In this document: piece after piece, positions 35,107-44,426 of the stretch
Layout: each line of letters opens with the position of its first letter
How positions within the stretch are numbered: the first letter of the stretch is position 1
Assembly (NCBI RefSeq): GCF_900100385.1
Contig: NZ_FNFC01000001.1
Span: forward strand, 62,001 to 126,000
Reading direction: 5' to 3'
DNA from: Halovenus aranensis
GTDB taxonomy: Archaea > Halobacteriota > Halobacteria > Halobacteriales > Haloarculaceae
DNA length: 64,000 bases
Notes under the pieces: model-generated
What the model was told of the DNA's origin: nothing
Seen by the model: the letters and a program-made list of their open reading frames with translations, nothing else
Database searches by the model: none
Translations under genes and position numbers: made by a program

Positions 35107-35228
35107 GGTAGCCTCTGTATAGCGGTGGCTGCTCACACTGTGCGTGGGGCTATAGTTTCTGTTTCAGTCCTGTGAATAAGCGTAAAAAAACCGGGAAATA
35201 CATTACGCCACCACGGGCACGACACCCT

Positions 35229-35894
35229 ATGGGCATCGACTGGCGTGAGCGGAGCGAGGAGATATGGACGGTCCCGAATCTGGTGACCGTCGCCCGACTG
35301 CCACTGTTTTTGCTCCTCGTCGCGACCCTCAACACGCTCTGGCAGTATCCCGTGTTCGCTCTCATCGTCGTGACCGACGGTCTCGACGGCTGGCTCGCCC
35401 GCCGGCTCGACCAGGCGACTGAACTCGGGGCGGTGCTCGACCCAGCTTTCGACAAACTCATTGCCCTGTTACTCGTTGCTGTGTTGTTCCCTCGAACCGA
35501 CCTCGCCGTCGAGTATCTCGCCCTGTTTTTCCTTCGTGACGGGTTTATTTTGCTTCTCGGCCTGTCGACGCCGCTGCTGGCGATGGAGTCCGAAGATATC
35601 AAAGCGAGTTTCTTCGGCAAGGCCGTCACCAACGTCCAGTTCGTGTCGATGGTAGCGATGCTCGTCTCACATACCGCGGCGACCCAGGTGTCGATGTTCC
35701 TCGTTGGCTTCCTCTCGGCGGTTGCCGTCGCGGACTATGTGGTCTATGCGGGCCGGGTGATGACTGTCCGTGGGTTCTTCGAGAGCCGCCGGGCCGCTGT
35801 TGGTGTCTACGTCGTCGTCTTCTTGTTATTTGGATTGCTCGTCCGCCTTCTGCTCGTTACACAGCTCCGGTCGACACTCGATTTATTCCTCTGA
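35229..35894 (+). CDS. CDP-alcohol phosphatidyltransferase family protein
   Basis: 221 residues from ATG 35229. The diagnostic motif is perfect: DG-WL-AR-x8-G-x3-D-x3-D in TDGLDGWLARRLDQATELGAVLDPAFDK (about residues 51-78). Six hydrophobic helices. The enzyme swaps CMP from a CDP-activated lipid for a small alcohol such as glycerol phosphate, serine or inositol phosphate, building phospholipid head groups. The sequence after the motif is unusually hydrophobic, as in haloarchaeal PgsA-like members. Acceptor not assignable. Convergent with the PQQ dehydrogenase (one base apart). Confidence 0.93.
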   Translation: MGIDWRERSEEIWTVPNLVTVARLPLFLLLVATLNTLWQYPVFALIVVTDGLDGWLARRLDQATELGAVLDPAFDKLIALLLVAVLFPRTDLAVEYLALFFLRDGFILLLGLSTPLLAMESEDIKASFFGKAVTNVQFVSMVAMLVSHTAATQVSMFLVGFLSAVAVADYVVYAGRVMTVRGFFESRRAAVGVYVVVFLLFGLLVRLLLVTQLRSTLDLFL

Positions 35895-35895
35895 G

Positions 35896-37152
35896 TCAGG
35901 CCGGCACCAGCCGCACGATTGGGCCGCCGTCGGCGTCAACGGCGACGTAGAGGTGGCCCGTATCGGGAGCGACTGCGACATCTCGAATGCGCCACCCGCG
36001 GTCTGTGAGCAACGGGTCGGCCTCCCTAACCACCGGCTCGTCGCCTGGGTCTGTGACGACCAGGCGACCGAGATACTGGCCGGCGAGGTTGCCGACAAAC
36101 AGGTCGCCCTGCCAGTCCGGAAACGCCTCACCGTCGTAGAAGGCCCCGCCTGCGGGCGGAAACCCGCCGGTGCCACACTCCCAGTAGTACACCGGCGGGA
36201 CGGTGTCTTCGCGTTCGAAGTGGTCGTCGCCGACCGGGTCGTCGGTGCCGTACTCGCAGGCGGTACTCGCCACCGGCCAGCCGTAGTTGCCGCCGGGCCG
36301 AAGGATGTTGATTTCGTCGCCGTCCTCCTCGCCGTGTTCGGTCTCCCAGATGTCGCCGGTGTCGGGGTGGCGCATCAATCCCTGTGGATTTCGGTGGCCG
36401 TAGCTGTACAGCGAGTCGACTGCGTCCGCATCGTCTGTGAAGGGGTTGTCACCGGGGACCGACCCGTCTGGTCTGAGCCGGAGGACAGCCCCGAGTTCGT
36501 TCGTCTTGTCCTGTGATACGTGGTCGGGGCCGAAGTTCTTGAACTGCCTGTCACCGGTCGTCATGTAAACCGCGCCGTCCCCGCCGAAGACTGCCCGCGA
36601 GCCGAAATGCCCCGTCGAGTCGACGTACGGCTCTGCAACGTGTATCTGCTCGAATTCGTCGAAACTGGCCCTGTCGCCTGTCAGGCGTCCTCGTCCCAGT
36701 GCTGTCGCAGTCTTGCTTGCCTCGTTTGCGACGCTGTAGGTGAGATACACCCACGCCGGGTCGGGAAACTCCGGGTGCAGTGTCACATCGAGTAACCCGC
36801 CTTGGCCGCCGGCGAAAACCGATGGCGTCCCATCGACCGCCGTCAGCGAACCAGTGTCCCGGTTGACAAGCGAGAGTCGGCCGCCGCGCTCGGTCACGAG
36901 CAGGTGACGTTTGTCGGGAAGAAACGCCATCCCCCAGGGAGCAGCGACTGCCTCAGTCACCGTCTCGACGCTGAATTCGTGGGTACCTGTCGGCTCCGGC
37001 GTCGGTGTCGCGCTGTCACTGTCTGTCCCCGACGGCGTCTCGCTGGCAGGCGTCGAATCGCCGCCAAGACAGCCGGCAACTGCTCCGAATCCACCAACGG
37101 CTCCGAGGCATAACACGGTACGACGCGTGGGTCGCCGAGCGCGGTCTCCCAT
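35896..37152 (-). CDS. PQQ-dependent sugar dehydrogenase-like Tat lipoprotein
   Basis: 418 residues. Starts MGDRARRPTRRTVLCLGAVGGFGAVAGC: twin-arginine signal (TRRTVL) and lipobox VAGC, then a Ser/Thr/Pro-rich linker. The beta-propeller has the family blocks: VAAPWGMAFLPDKRHLLVTERGGRLSLV, GGQGGLLDVTLHPEFPDPAWVYLTYS, SYGHRNPQGLMRHPDTGDIWETEHGEEDGDEINILRPGGNYGWP and VAPDTGHLYVAVD. R-N-P-Q-G and E-H-G match PQQ contact and catalytic His residues. It probably oxidises sugars at the cell surface and hands electrons to the membrane; no PQQ synthesis genes are in the window. Confidence 0.92.
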   Translation of the reverse strand: MGDRARRPTRRTVLCLGAVGGFGAVAGCLGGDSTPASETPSGTDSDSATPTPEPTGTHEFSVETVTEAVAAPWGMAFLPDKRHLLVTERGGRLSLVNRDTGSLTAVDGTPSVFAGGQGGLLDVTLHPEFPDPAWVYLTYSVANEASKTATALGRGRLTGDRASFDEFEQIHVAEPYVDSTGHFGSRAVFGGDGAVYMTTGDRQFKNFGPDHVSQDKTNELGAVLRLRPDGSVPGDNPFTDDADAVDSLYSYGHRNPQGLMRHPDTGDIWETEHGEEDGDEINILRPGGNYGWPVASTACEYGTDDPVGDDHFEREDTVPPVYYWECGTGGFPPAGGAFYDGEAFPDWQGDLFVGNLAGQYLGRLVVTDPGDEPVVREADPLLTDRGWRIRDVAVAPDTGHLYVAVDADGGPIVRLVPA

Positions 37153-37304
37153 CGATAGCTCACCTGACTGTGCTATGGGCCGCGTGTGAAAAACGCTTGC
37201 TCGTGGGACGCCTGCAATCAGCCCGGAGACTACGAACGTCGTCGTACTGGCGCCCGGTACGCTCTCTCGTCAGGTTTTTTATGGCACCGGCGAAAGGAGG
37301 GGGT

Positions 37305-38186
37305 ATGCTTACTGTCCGGGCACCGGCCACGAGTGCAAATCTCGGCAGCGGGTACGACGTTTTCGGCATCGCGCTCTCGGGGCCGGCGGATGTCCTCCGC
37401 GTCGAGAAAGCTCCCCGGACAACGCTGTCTGTCACCGGTGCAGGCAGCCAGTACATCCCCGAAGACCCCGCACAGAACACCGTCGGCGCGGTCGTCGACG
37501 CGCTTGATGCACCTGCTCGTATCCGTATCGACAAGGGAATCCGACCGGCATCGGGGCTTGGCTCGTCGGCAGCCAGCGCGGCGGCGGCGGCGCTTGCACT
37601 GAACGAGCTGTACGACCGTGGCTACTCGCGCGAGGAACTGGTTTCGATTGCTGCAAAGGGGGAGGCCGTCGTCGCTGGCGAGGCTCACGACGACAACGTC
37701 GCGCCGGCACTACTGGGCGGGTTCACTGTCGCGACACCTGACGGCGTGACGCACGTGCCGGCGGACCTGCAACTGGTGGTCTGTCTGCCCGACATCGTGG
37801 TGTCGACCAGCGACGCCCGAGCGGTCGTCCCAGACGGCGTCCGCCTCGACGAGATGGTCGAAACGGTTGGCAACGCGGCGACACTGACTGCAGGGATGGA
37901 ACGCGACGACCCGTATCTCGTCGGCCGCGGGATGCGAGAATCGGTCGTTACGCCCTCGAGGGCGAAACTCATCGACGGCTACGGGCACGTTCACGACCGG
38001 GCGCTGGAGGCTGGTGCGACCGGTGTGACGATAAGCGGTGCCGGTCCGGCGGTTCTCGCGGTCTGTCCCGAGGGGTTCAAGCGTCGGGTGGCTGCTGCGA
38101 TGGTCGAGGGTTTCGACGACCGTGGGGTCGAGGCGCGGGCCTTCCAGACGACGGTCGGGGAGGGGGCACGGCTTCTCGACACGTAG
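37305..38186 (+). CDS. thrB: Homoserine kinase (GHMP family)
   Basis: 293 residues from ATG 37305. An in-frame ATG at 37281 exists; the T-run TATA-like sequence (37274-37280) fits a leaderless start at 37305. Starts MLTVRAPATSANLGSGYDVFG, the typical substrate loop. The GHMP ATP motif is RPASGLGSSAASAAAAALA (about residues 81-99), and GVTISGAGPAVLAVC (about residues 243-257) is motif 3. It phosphorylates homoserine in threonine synthesis. It stands alone. HDDNVAPALLGGF (about residues 126-138) holds further substrate contacts. Confidence 0.95.
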   Translation: MLTVRAPATSANLGSGYDVFGIALSGPADVLRVEKAPRTTLSVTGAGSQYIPEDPAQNTVGAVVDALDAPARIRIDKGIRPASGLGSSAASAAAAALALNELYDRGYSREELVSIAAKGEAVVAGEAHDDNVAPALLGGFTVATPDGVTHVPADLQLVVCLPDIVVSTSDARAVVPDGVRLDEMVETVGNAATLTAGMERDDPYLVGRGMRESVVTPSRAKLIDGYGHVHDRALEAGATGVTISGAGPAVLAVCPEGFKRRVAAAMVEGFDDRGVEARAFQTTVGEGARLLDT

Positions 38187-38197
38187 ACCAGGACGGC

Positions 38198-38749
38198 TCA
38201 GAGCAACCCTTCGTGCTCTGCGAGCAGAATTCCCTCGATAGTGGCGTCGTTCGCGGGCTCGGCCCGGGCGCGGTCGAGTGCGTCCTCGACTGGGACCGTC
38301 CCGACAGAGAGGAACTCGTTTGTGTCACGCTCGGGGATACCCGGCTTGAGTCCTTCGGCGAAGACGATACCGCGGCGGTGGCGCAACACGCCGGTCGCAA
38401 CCCAGAACTCCTCCAGAAGCGAGACGCCTGCCGGGTCGAACCCGGTCTCTTCGCGGAGTTCCCGCGCGCCGGCGGTGGTATACGACTCGCCGTCTTCGAC
38501 GAGGCCCGCCGGCAGTTCGAGACAGTGCTCGCCGATAGCGGGTCGAAACTGCTCGACGACGACCAACTCGTCGTCGGCGACAGCGACGATAACGACTGCC
38601 GGCTGAATCTCTGCCCAGTAGTATTTTTTCTGGGTGCCGTCGGGCTGTTCGAGCAGGTCGTACCCACCCTGATACCAGCCGGTCTCGTACTCGACGACCG
38701 ACTCCAGAACCTCCCAGTCGTCGGTCGTGGGTGCTGAGTCGTCGCTCAC
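38198..38749 (-). CDS. NUDIX hydrolase
   Basis: 183 residues from the GTG complementary to 38747-38749. The NUDIX box is complete at about residues 88-110: GLVEDGESYTTAGARELREETGF (G-x5-E-x7-REL-x-EE-x-G-F). Around it are WAEIQPAVVIVAVADDELVVVEQFRP and LEEFWVATGVLRHRRGIVFAEGL, as in ADP-ribose pyrophosphatases. It would cleave a nucleoside diphosphate linked to another group. Four-base overlap with the DUF5809-type gene upstream (38746-38749) points to one operon. Confidence 0.93.
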   Translation of the reverse strand: MSDDSAPTTDDWEVLESVVEYETGWYQGGYDLLEQPDGTQKKYYWAEIQPAVVIVAVADDELVVVEQFRPAIGEHCLELPAGLVEDGESYTTAGARELREETGFDPAGVSLLEEFWVATGVLRHRRGIVFAEGLKPGIPERDTNEFLSVGTVPVEDALDRARAEPANDATIEGILLAEHEGLL

Positions 38750-39195
38750 GGCGACACCTCCAGTACGTCTGCGTAGAGGCGGCCGAACGCCTGCCGTCTG
38801 AGCGTGGCGACGGCGGCCTCTCGCTCCTCCTGAAACGTCGCCGCGACGGCTGTCTCCGCGAAGGGGGCCGCGTGCCACACGACGCGGTCGACGTCCTGGC
38901 TCCCGACCTCGACCGGTTCGCACTCGTGGTCGTCACACCACTGGTGGTACTCCTCGCGGTCACCGATTCGGACTTCGAGCAGGGATGCATACAGCGCCTC
39001 GCGTGCGGTCTCGATGACTTCACCGGTAACGCGGTCGTCGTACTCGCCAGTGTCGAAAGACATCTCTTTGGCGACGGCGCGGACGACTTCGCTCGCTGCT
39101 GGGGCGAGCGTCTCGAACTGTGCGCTGGCCTCGGCGGCCGTTTCCGGGGCGAACAACCCATCTGTTTCCATGCCCAACCGTTCGTCGCTGGTCAC
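38746..39195 (-). CDS. DUF5809-like haloarchaeal protein
   Basis: 149 residues, acidic and mostly helical (SAQFETLAPAASEVVRAVAKEMSFDTGEYDDRVTGEVIETAREALYASLLEVRIGD), with a Cys/His-rich middle (EYHQWCDDHECEPVEVGSQDVDRVVWHAAPF) that could bind zinc. I believe this matches DUF5809, which in haloarchaea sits beside DUF5810 (the next gene upstream) and a NUDIX hydrolase as here. Function unknown. Likely cotranscribed with both neighbours: 15-base gap upstream, four-base overlap downstream. Confidence 0.75.
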   Translation of the reverse strand: MTSDERLGMETDGLFAPETAAEASAQFETLAPAASEVVRAVAKEMSFDTGEYDDRVTGEVIETAREALYASLLEVRIGDREEYHQWCDDHECEPVEVGSQDVDRVVWHAAPFAETAVAATFQEEREAAVATLRRQAFGRLYADVLEVSP

Positions 39196-39210
39196 TACTG
39201 GCTTTCCCTT

Positions 39211-39597
39211 CTATGCCTCGTCTTCGTCATCATCGTGGCGCTGTCTGGTCAGTTCTCTGGCGCGCTCTATGGCGTCTGCCGCCTCCGCCGAGAGGTCGTC
39301 TTGATCTGGCAGGTCGGCTACGGCCACGTCATCCGGGAGGTCCGGTGAGTTCGCTTCGTGGCTGTGGTCGTGGTGTTCTGTCGTGTCTTCGAACACCTGT
39401 GGGTACTCCGTTTCGTCGGCCTGGTCGGCAACCTCTGGCGCGAGTCCCTCCTCGTCCATCGACTCCCACTCGGGAACGTGGTCGTCGAGCCACGCCTCGT
39501 GGTCGCCCCCGCGAACGAGGGCGGTAAAGGCGAGGTGGTTGGCGAGGTGGCGCGCGTCAGCCTGTGGGTCCCCACAGACCGGACAGCTGTATCCCAT
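39211..39597 (-). CDS. DUF5810-like zinc-finger protein
   Basis: 128 residues from the ATG complementary to 39595-39597. Starts MGYSCPVCGDPQADARHLANHLAFTALVRGGDHEAWLDDHVPEW: CPVC-x11-H-x3-H forms a C2H2-type zinc site followed by a helix. The rest is an acidic, poorly ordered tail with a short helix ERARELTRQRH. The start matches DUF5810, found next to DUF5809 in haloarchaea. A small zinc-binding adaptor is plausible but function is unknown. Confidence 0.78.
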   Translation of the reverse strand: MGYSCPVCGDPQADARHLANHLAFTALVRGGDHEAWLDDHVPEWESMDEEGLAPEVADQADETEYPQVFEDTTEHHDHSHEANSPDLPDDVAVADLPDQDDLSAEAADAIERARELTRQRHDDDEDEA

Positions 39598-39648
39598 ACT
39601 TCGTGTGTGACGGCGCGGAGACAAAGGCGTTTCACTCGGTGGTGTCGC

Positions 39649-41183
39649 TCACGCCACCTCGGCGTTCGGGGCGTTGTGTTTGACGCTGTGAATGCCGTCT
39701 TCTGCGCCGGTCCGGGAGGCGTAGCCTTCGCCGCTGTTTGCCATGAGGTTGCCGTTACGGTGGCGAAGTTGCCAGCGCCATTCGCCGGCGTTGTCCTCGT
39801 AAACCTCGAAGGCCGCGCTGCCGACATCGAGCACGTGTGCGTCTGGTCCGTACTCGCGGATGCGCACTACCGCATTCTCGGCTTCGCTCTCGCTGGCATA
39901 GCCTTCACCGCCGTCGGCGATGATGTTGCCGTTGTCGTGGCGGAGTCGCCAGCGGTACTTGCCGCCTTGTCCTCGTAGACCTCGAAGCTGGCCTTGGCGT
40001 CGTCACCGACATTCGACTGGACGCTGTCGATACCATTGCGAGCCTTCTGTCGCGAGGTGTACCCCTGGCCGCTGTCGGCGAGGATATTCCCGTTCTTGTG
40101 GAGCAGTCGCCAGCGGTACTGGCCAGCACTGTCGCGATAGAGTTCGAACGCCGAGGGGTCGAGTTTGAGGTAGTCTGCCGACTGGACGTACTGCCTGACG
40201 CGCTCGACTGCATCGTCTCGGCTACCCGGCGTGGTGTATCTCTCGCCACTGGCCGCGATGATGTTGCCGTTGTCGTGGCGGAGTAGCCAGCGGTATTTGC
40301 CCTCGTTGTCCTCGTAGGTCTCGAAGGTCGCTTTGCTCTTGGCTGCCTCGACGAAGCCGGGCGCGTCGTCGCCGTCGATGCCCTCGTCTGGGTCTGTGAC
40401 TGCAACGTCTGCCTTGTCTAAGTCGACGACACCGGCACCGACGGCGTCGCGCTTGACGGCGCTCAGTCCCTGCTGTGCCTTCTGGCGGGAGGAGTACCCC
40501 TGGCCGCTGTCGGCGATGACATTGTGATTGCGGTGACGGAGCCGCCAGCGGTACTTCCCGCCGTTGTCGGTGAACAGCTCGAACTGTGACTGGCTGTCCT
40601 CGATACGTCGTAACTCCGTTTCGAGTGCCTCTCGCTCGACTTGCTGCCTGGCGGCCTCGGTCGCTTGCTGGCTCACCTCCTCTACTGCGGCGTCGCGTTC
40701 GCGCTCGGCCTCGGCAGCGCGTGCTTCGGCGGCCTCTTGTTCTTCGCGCGGACTCATCAACATCGGTGTAAAGATGCCTCCGGCAGCAATTGCCAGCACG
40801 CCAAGTCCGTAGAGGCCGATAATCTGGAGCTCCTGTCCGTCGAACTGCGAGCCGAAGTTTGCGGGATAGGCGACGACAAACCACGAGACGGCAAGCAGAC
40901 AGAGCACTGCCCCGAGATACGAGAGCAACGTTGCGGCTCGTTGTAGCGGCAGTCTGATTACCGGGCCGATGAGCAACAGGAGTAACGCGACTGCGGCGAG
41001 CATTGCTCCCGCTTCTCGCTCGACTGACTCGACCTCGCTGACCAGTACCAGCCCAATCCCGAGAACCCCGGTCAAGACACCGAGGACGAACACCCAGTAG
41101 CCCACTGCTTCGTCTGCTGTCGAGGACGTTCCGACGCGTGTTTCGTACCACTGTACGAGTGGATTCGAATCTGTTGTTGCCAT
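39649..41183 (-). pseudogene. Membrane protein with five DUF1508 repeats, frameshifted
   Basis: Reading from 41183: four membrane helices (to about residue 140), a Glu/Ala/Arg coiled coil (about 145-195), then DUF1508 repeats of the form FELYRDSAGQYRWRLLHKNGN-IADSGQGY-S---A--GI-SV. Repeats 1-3 and the start of repeat 4 are in one frame. After FEVYEDK (near 39967) one base is missing from the run that should read GACAAGGGCGGC; the frame then gives nonsense (AASTAGDSATTT) to a stop at 39867, while the correct continuation, GGKYRWRLRHDNGN, and a full repeat 5 follow in the next frame to 39649. Either a recent pseudogene or a sequencing error. Intact length would be about 510 residues. Confidence 0.8.
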
Positions 41184-41512
41184 CTCTAAAGATATCGAAT
41201 CACAAATATATAAAAATTTCTGAATATGTACTATAAATATAGTATGTTATCTGTCTTGGTCCTACGTGATTGAATACTACGCCAATAGTTCCTAAAATTG
41301 CATATTACCGCCGTCGTTGCTATCTGGGGCTAATATGATTCTGTTTCGAGTCGTTTAGTTATTTATAATTTATAATATATTTATAACGTGGTAACATCCG
41401 ACAATTCGGGTCACAGACGGGGACGCTCGGCCAGCTCCTGCCTCCGCTCTTCGTCAGACGGCCGTCTGACGCGGCATTGGGCTTTAATACTGCGGAACGC
41501 GCGTATCTTAGT
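41184..41512. promoter_or_regulatory. A/T-rich divergent intergenic region with a 20-bp palindrome
   Basis: 329 bases without a gene. The left two-thirds is A/T-rich, with TACTATAAATATAGTA (41229-41244 area, inverted repeat) and repeated TTATAATTTATAATATATTTATAA (shown only in part) near 41350-41390, promoters for the leftward DUF1508 gene. The right end holds CGTCAGACGGCCGTCTGACG (41452-41471), a perfect 20-bp palindrome, followed after ten bases by CTTTAATAC (41482-41490), the TATA box of the rightward gene. The palindrome is thus placed like an activator or repressor site. Confidence 0.55.
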
Positions 41513-42535
41513 GTGCCGTCGTTTCGCTCCGACCCGCTGGACGAACTCGTCGTGCCCGACGAGACCCACGTCCAAGAACACGACCTCGTGACCGACGGAG
41601 ATGTCATCGTCGGCGGGCAGAGCACCATCGAGTTCGGCGTGCGCGGTGGCAACGTCATCGCCGGCGAGCGAGTCACGTTCGGCGGTCACATCGAGGCCGA
41701 GGACGACTGTCGGCTCGATATGTGGTGTGACGTTGCAGACAACGTCCTCGTCGGTGAAGATGCGTATCTCGGTGAACGCGTCCACATCGGCGGGGAGTTA
41801 CGGGTCGCGGGCAACCTCGACATCGGCGACGACGTAGATATCGAGGACGGCTTCGACGCCAACGGCTGGATTGTCATCCGTAACCCGATGCCGACAATCG
41901 TCTTCCTGTTCGTCTACCTCTCGCAGTTGCTCCGCATCGGCGAGGAGGAGAAAGCCGAGACGCTGTTGAGTGCTGTCGTCGAGGAAGAGCGGGCACACGA
42001 GCCCGTCGTCGTCCCGCGGGGGAGCCACGTCAGCGACGACGCCTGGCGGGTCTCGACGCCCGGGCGTATCGGCGACGACTGCCGCCTCCACGGCAACATC
42101 CGCGCTCAATCGCTGGTGGTCGGCCGCGATAACGAGATTTTCGGCAGTCTGCGCGCCAGAGAGGGGATTACAGTCGGTTCGGGGACCGAAGTGACCGGTA
42201 ACGTGACGACGCGCAGCGGGACGGTACGCGTAGGTCCCGGGACGGATGTTCGCGGTGACGTGTCCGGCGAGTACGTCGAACTCCATCAGGACGCCGAGGT
42301 CGAGGGTGCAATCCGCGCCCGCGAGGAGATGACAATCGTCTCCGAGCCAGTCATCGACGACGCCGTCATCGACGCAGAGACAGAGGACGCAGACGAAAGG
42401 CAGCAGGCTGACGACGAAACTGCCGGGGAGACCGAGCTAGACTGCAACGAAGTGGGTCCGCGCCCCGAGACTGCGAGTGACCCACGGTCGGACGGCGGTG
42501 CCGGTGATTTGCCGGACACCAGCGACGAGTCGTAA
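41513..42535 (+). CDS. Bactofilin-like polymer-forming protein
   Basis: 340 residues from GTG 41513, which is 25 bases from the TATA box; an in-frame TTG at 41477 lies before the TATA box and is unlikely. The sequence is a right-handed beta-helix-like series of short repeats: VTDGDVIVGGQSTIEFGVRGGNVIAGERVTFGGHIEAEDDC... and RIGDDCRLHGNIRAQSLVVGRDNEIFGSLRAREGITVGSGTEVTGNVTTRSGTVRVGPGTDVRGDVSGEYVELHQDAEVEGAIRAREEM, a pattern of Gly-Asp-hydrophobic turns as in bactofilins. A hydrophobic stretch (TIVFLFVYLSQLL, about 128-140) interrupts the two halves. The acidic tail is disordered. May polymerise into filaments or scaffolds. Confidence 0.8.
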   Translation: MPSFRSDPLDELVVPDETHVQEHDLVTDGDVIVGGQSTIEFGVRGGNVIAGERVTFGGHIEAEDDCRLDMWCDVADNVLVGEDAYLGERVHIGGELRVAGNLDIGDDVDIEDGFDANGWIVIRNPMPTIVFLFVYLSQLLRIGEEEKAETLLSAVVEEERAHEPVVVPRGSHVSDDAWRVSTPGRIGDDCRLHGNIRAQSLVVGRDNEIFGSLRAREGITVGSGTEVTGNVTTRSGTVRVGPGTDVRGDVSGEYVELHQDAEVEGAIRAREEMTIVSEPVIDDAVIDAETEDADERQQADDETAGETELDCNEVGPRPETASDPRSDGGAGDLPDTSDES

Positions 42536-42594
42536 GGGCAGTTTTCTCGGCCCTGAACCGAAAGTGAATTTCTTCTCCCCGGAGTAGGCCGGGT

Positions 42595-43776
42595 ATGCTC
42601 TCGCTTGCGCTCGCGGGGAAACCAAACGCGGGGAAATCGACGTTTTACACGGCGGCTACGATGGCCGACGTCGAGGTCGGGAACTATCCGTTTACCACAA
42701 TCGACGCCAACCGTGGTGTGAGCTACGCCCGGACGGACTGCCCCTGTCAGGACCGTGATAGCCAGTGTGATAGCGACAACTGTCAGGACGGGAAGCGATA
42801 CGTTCCCGTCGACCTGTTCGACGTTGCCGGACTCGTCCCCGGCGCACACGAGGGACGGGGACTCGGCAACCAGTTTCTCGACCAGTTGACTGACGCCGAC
42901 GCCATCGTTCACGTGGTCGACGCCGCAGGCGCGACAAACGCCGAAGGCGAGCCGGTCGAGGTCGGCGAGCACGACCCCGTCGAGGACGTGGACTTCATCG
43001 AGACGGAGATGGACCAGTGGCTCGCCGCAATCGTCTCCCGGAACTGGGAGTCTATCGAGCGCCAATCCCGTTCCCCGGATTTCGATATCGACGACGCACT
43101 CGCCGAGATGCTCACCGGCATCGGCGCGACCGAAACCGACGTTGCGCGCGTCCTTCGTGACCTGGAGTATCCCGACGACCCACGCGAGTGGGCCGACGAA
43201 CACCGGACGCGCCTCGCATCCGACATCCGCGCAGAGACCAAGCCACAGATTGTCGTCGCCAACAAGGCAGACATCGCCCCCGAGGAGAACATCGAGCGCC
43301 TCCGCGAGGCCGCAGAACGTGTGCTGCCCGCGACCGCAGACGGCGAACTCGCGCTCAGACGGGCCGCTGAGGCGGGCGTCATCGACTACGACCCCGGCGA
43401 CGACGACTTCGATATCGCCGGCGACGTGAGCGACCAGCAACGTGAGGGACTCGAACAGATTCGAACGGTGATGACAGAGTACGCCGGAACGGGAATCCAA
43501 CAGGCGCTCGACACGGTGGTTTACGACCTGCTCGATCACATCACCGCCTACCCCGTCGAAGACGATACCCACTGGACCGACGCACAGGGCCGGATGCTGC
43601 CCGATGCACACCTCCTGCCCGACGGTTCGACGCCTGTCGACCTCGCCTATGCCGTCCACTCCGATATCGGCGACGGCTACATCCACGCTGTCGACGCCCG
43701 AGAAGGGCGACGCATCAGCGACGACCACGAACTCGCCGAAGGAGACGTGGTGAAGATTGTGAGCGACGCGAACTGA
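42595..43776 (+). CDS. Obg/YchF-family GTPase
   Basis: 393 residues. G1 is [10 protein letters not shown] (about residues 6-15), G2 TTIDANRG, G3 [24 protein letters not shown]4 NKAD (about residue 221) and a C-terminal TGS domain ([49 protein letters not shown]). A Cys-rich insert [23 protein letters not shown] follows G2. G4 is the canonical NKxD of GTP-specific proteins, unlike bacterial YchF (NxxE), which uses ATP. A likely ribosome-associated, translation-linked GTPase universal in archaea. Confidence 0.93.
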   Translation: MLSLALAGKPNAGKSTFYTAATMADVEVGNYPFTTIDANRGVSYARTDCPCQDRDSQCDSDNCQDGKRYVPVDLFDVAGLVPGAHEGRGLGNQFLDQLTDADAIVHVVDAAGATNAEGEPVEVGEHDPVEDVDFIETEMDQWLAAIVSRNWESIERQSRSPDFDIDDALAEMLTGIGATETDVARVLRDLEYPDDPREWADEHRTRLASDIRAETKPQIVVANKADIAPEENIERLREAAERVLPATADGELALRRAAEAGVIDYDPGDDDFDIAGDVSDQQREGLEQIRTVMTEYAGTGIQQALDTVVYDLLDHITAYPVEDDTHWTDAQGRMLPDAHLLPDGSTPVDLAYAVHSDIGDGYIHAVDAREGRRISDDHELAEGDVVKIVSDAN

Positions 43777-43820
43777 CTCCGGGCATCACCTTCTTGTCGG
43801 CCGGCGACAGAACGAGGGAT

Positions 43821-44312
43821 ATGGAGCTTGCACTTTTCGGTGACTCCCACATCCCGTCACGAGAGCCACACATTCCCGACCCCTTCGTTTCGGAGATTCG
43901 GACCGCAGACCACGTCATCCACACCGGCGACTTCGACTCCAAGGGCGCGCTCACAGACGCTCAGGACCTCGCGCCGGAGCTGACGGCCGTCCACGGCAAC
44001 ATGGACCCCCAGATTGGACTCCCTACCGTCGCCACCGTCGAATGCGGCGGCGTCGAGTTCGTCGTCACACACGGTACGGGCTCGCGGGGCGGCTGGACAC
44101 AGCGCGTTGCCGATGCCGTCACTGAGCACGCGACTGGCGACATCGCGGTGGGTGTCGCCGGTCACACACACGAGATAACAGACACGACACACGACGGCGT
44201 CCGCATCCTGAATCCCGGGAGCGTAACAGGGGCGAACCCGGCCGACAGACCGACGATGATGACCGTCACCGCCGAAGACGGCGACCTCGAGGTAACCGTC
44301 CACGAACTGTAA
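43821..44312 (+). CDS. YfcE/MJ0936-type metallophosphoesterase
   Basis: 163 residues from ATG 43821. Phosphoesterase motifs in order: FGDSHIP (D-x-H), IHTGDFDS (GD), VHGNMDPQ (GN), TVECGGVEFVVTHG (H) and AGHTHEITDT (GHTH). RILNPGSVTGANPADRPT completes the family pattern. A small, soluble dinuclear-metal phosphodiesterase; natural substrate unknown. It ends 45 bases after the GTPase gene and is followed by the MITE at 44322. Confidence 0.94.
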   Translation: MELALFGDSHIPSREPHIPDPFVSEIRTADHVIHTGDFDSKGALTDAQDLAPELTAVHGNMDPQIGLPTVATVECGGVEFVVTHGTGSRGGWTQRVADAVTEHATGDIAVGVAGHTHEITDTTHDGVRILNPGSVTGANPADRPTMMTVTAEDGDLEVTVHEL

Positions 44313-44321
44313 TCTGACTCA

Positions 44322-44426
44322 TAGTGATTATTGCGAGTCGTTACCGCCTAACAGCAGACGGAGTTCACAGGATGTGACACGACGATTCCTGTAACGTGGT
44401 CACGAAAATTACCGCAATAATCACTA
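44322..44426. mobile_element. MITE, copy A (105 bp)
   Basis: Terminal inverted repeats TAGTGATTATTGCG and CGCAATAATCACTA (14 bp, perfect). Flanked on both sides by TCA (44319-44321 and 44427-44429), which looks like a 3-bp target duplication. The inside has no reading frame. The same element, reverse-oriented with one 4-bp indel and two substitutions, is at 58143-58251. The right-hand TCA is exactly the complement of the TGA stop codon of the ZntA-type gene. The transposase source is not in the window. Confidence 0.88.

Noticed and set aside
37281-37304. Upstream ATG for thrB
   Set aside because: Would add a Gly/Lys-rich stretch before the family start; the TATA position fits 37305.
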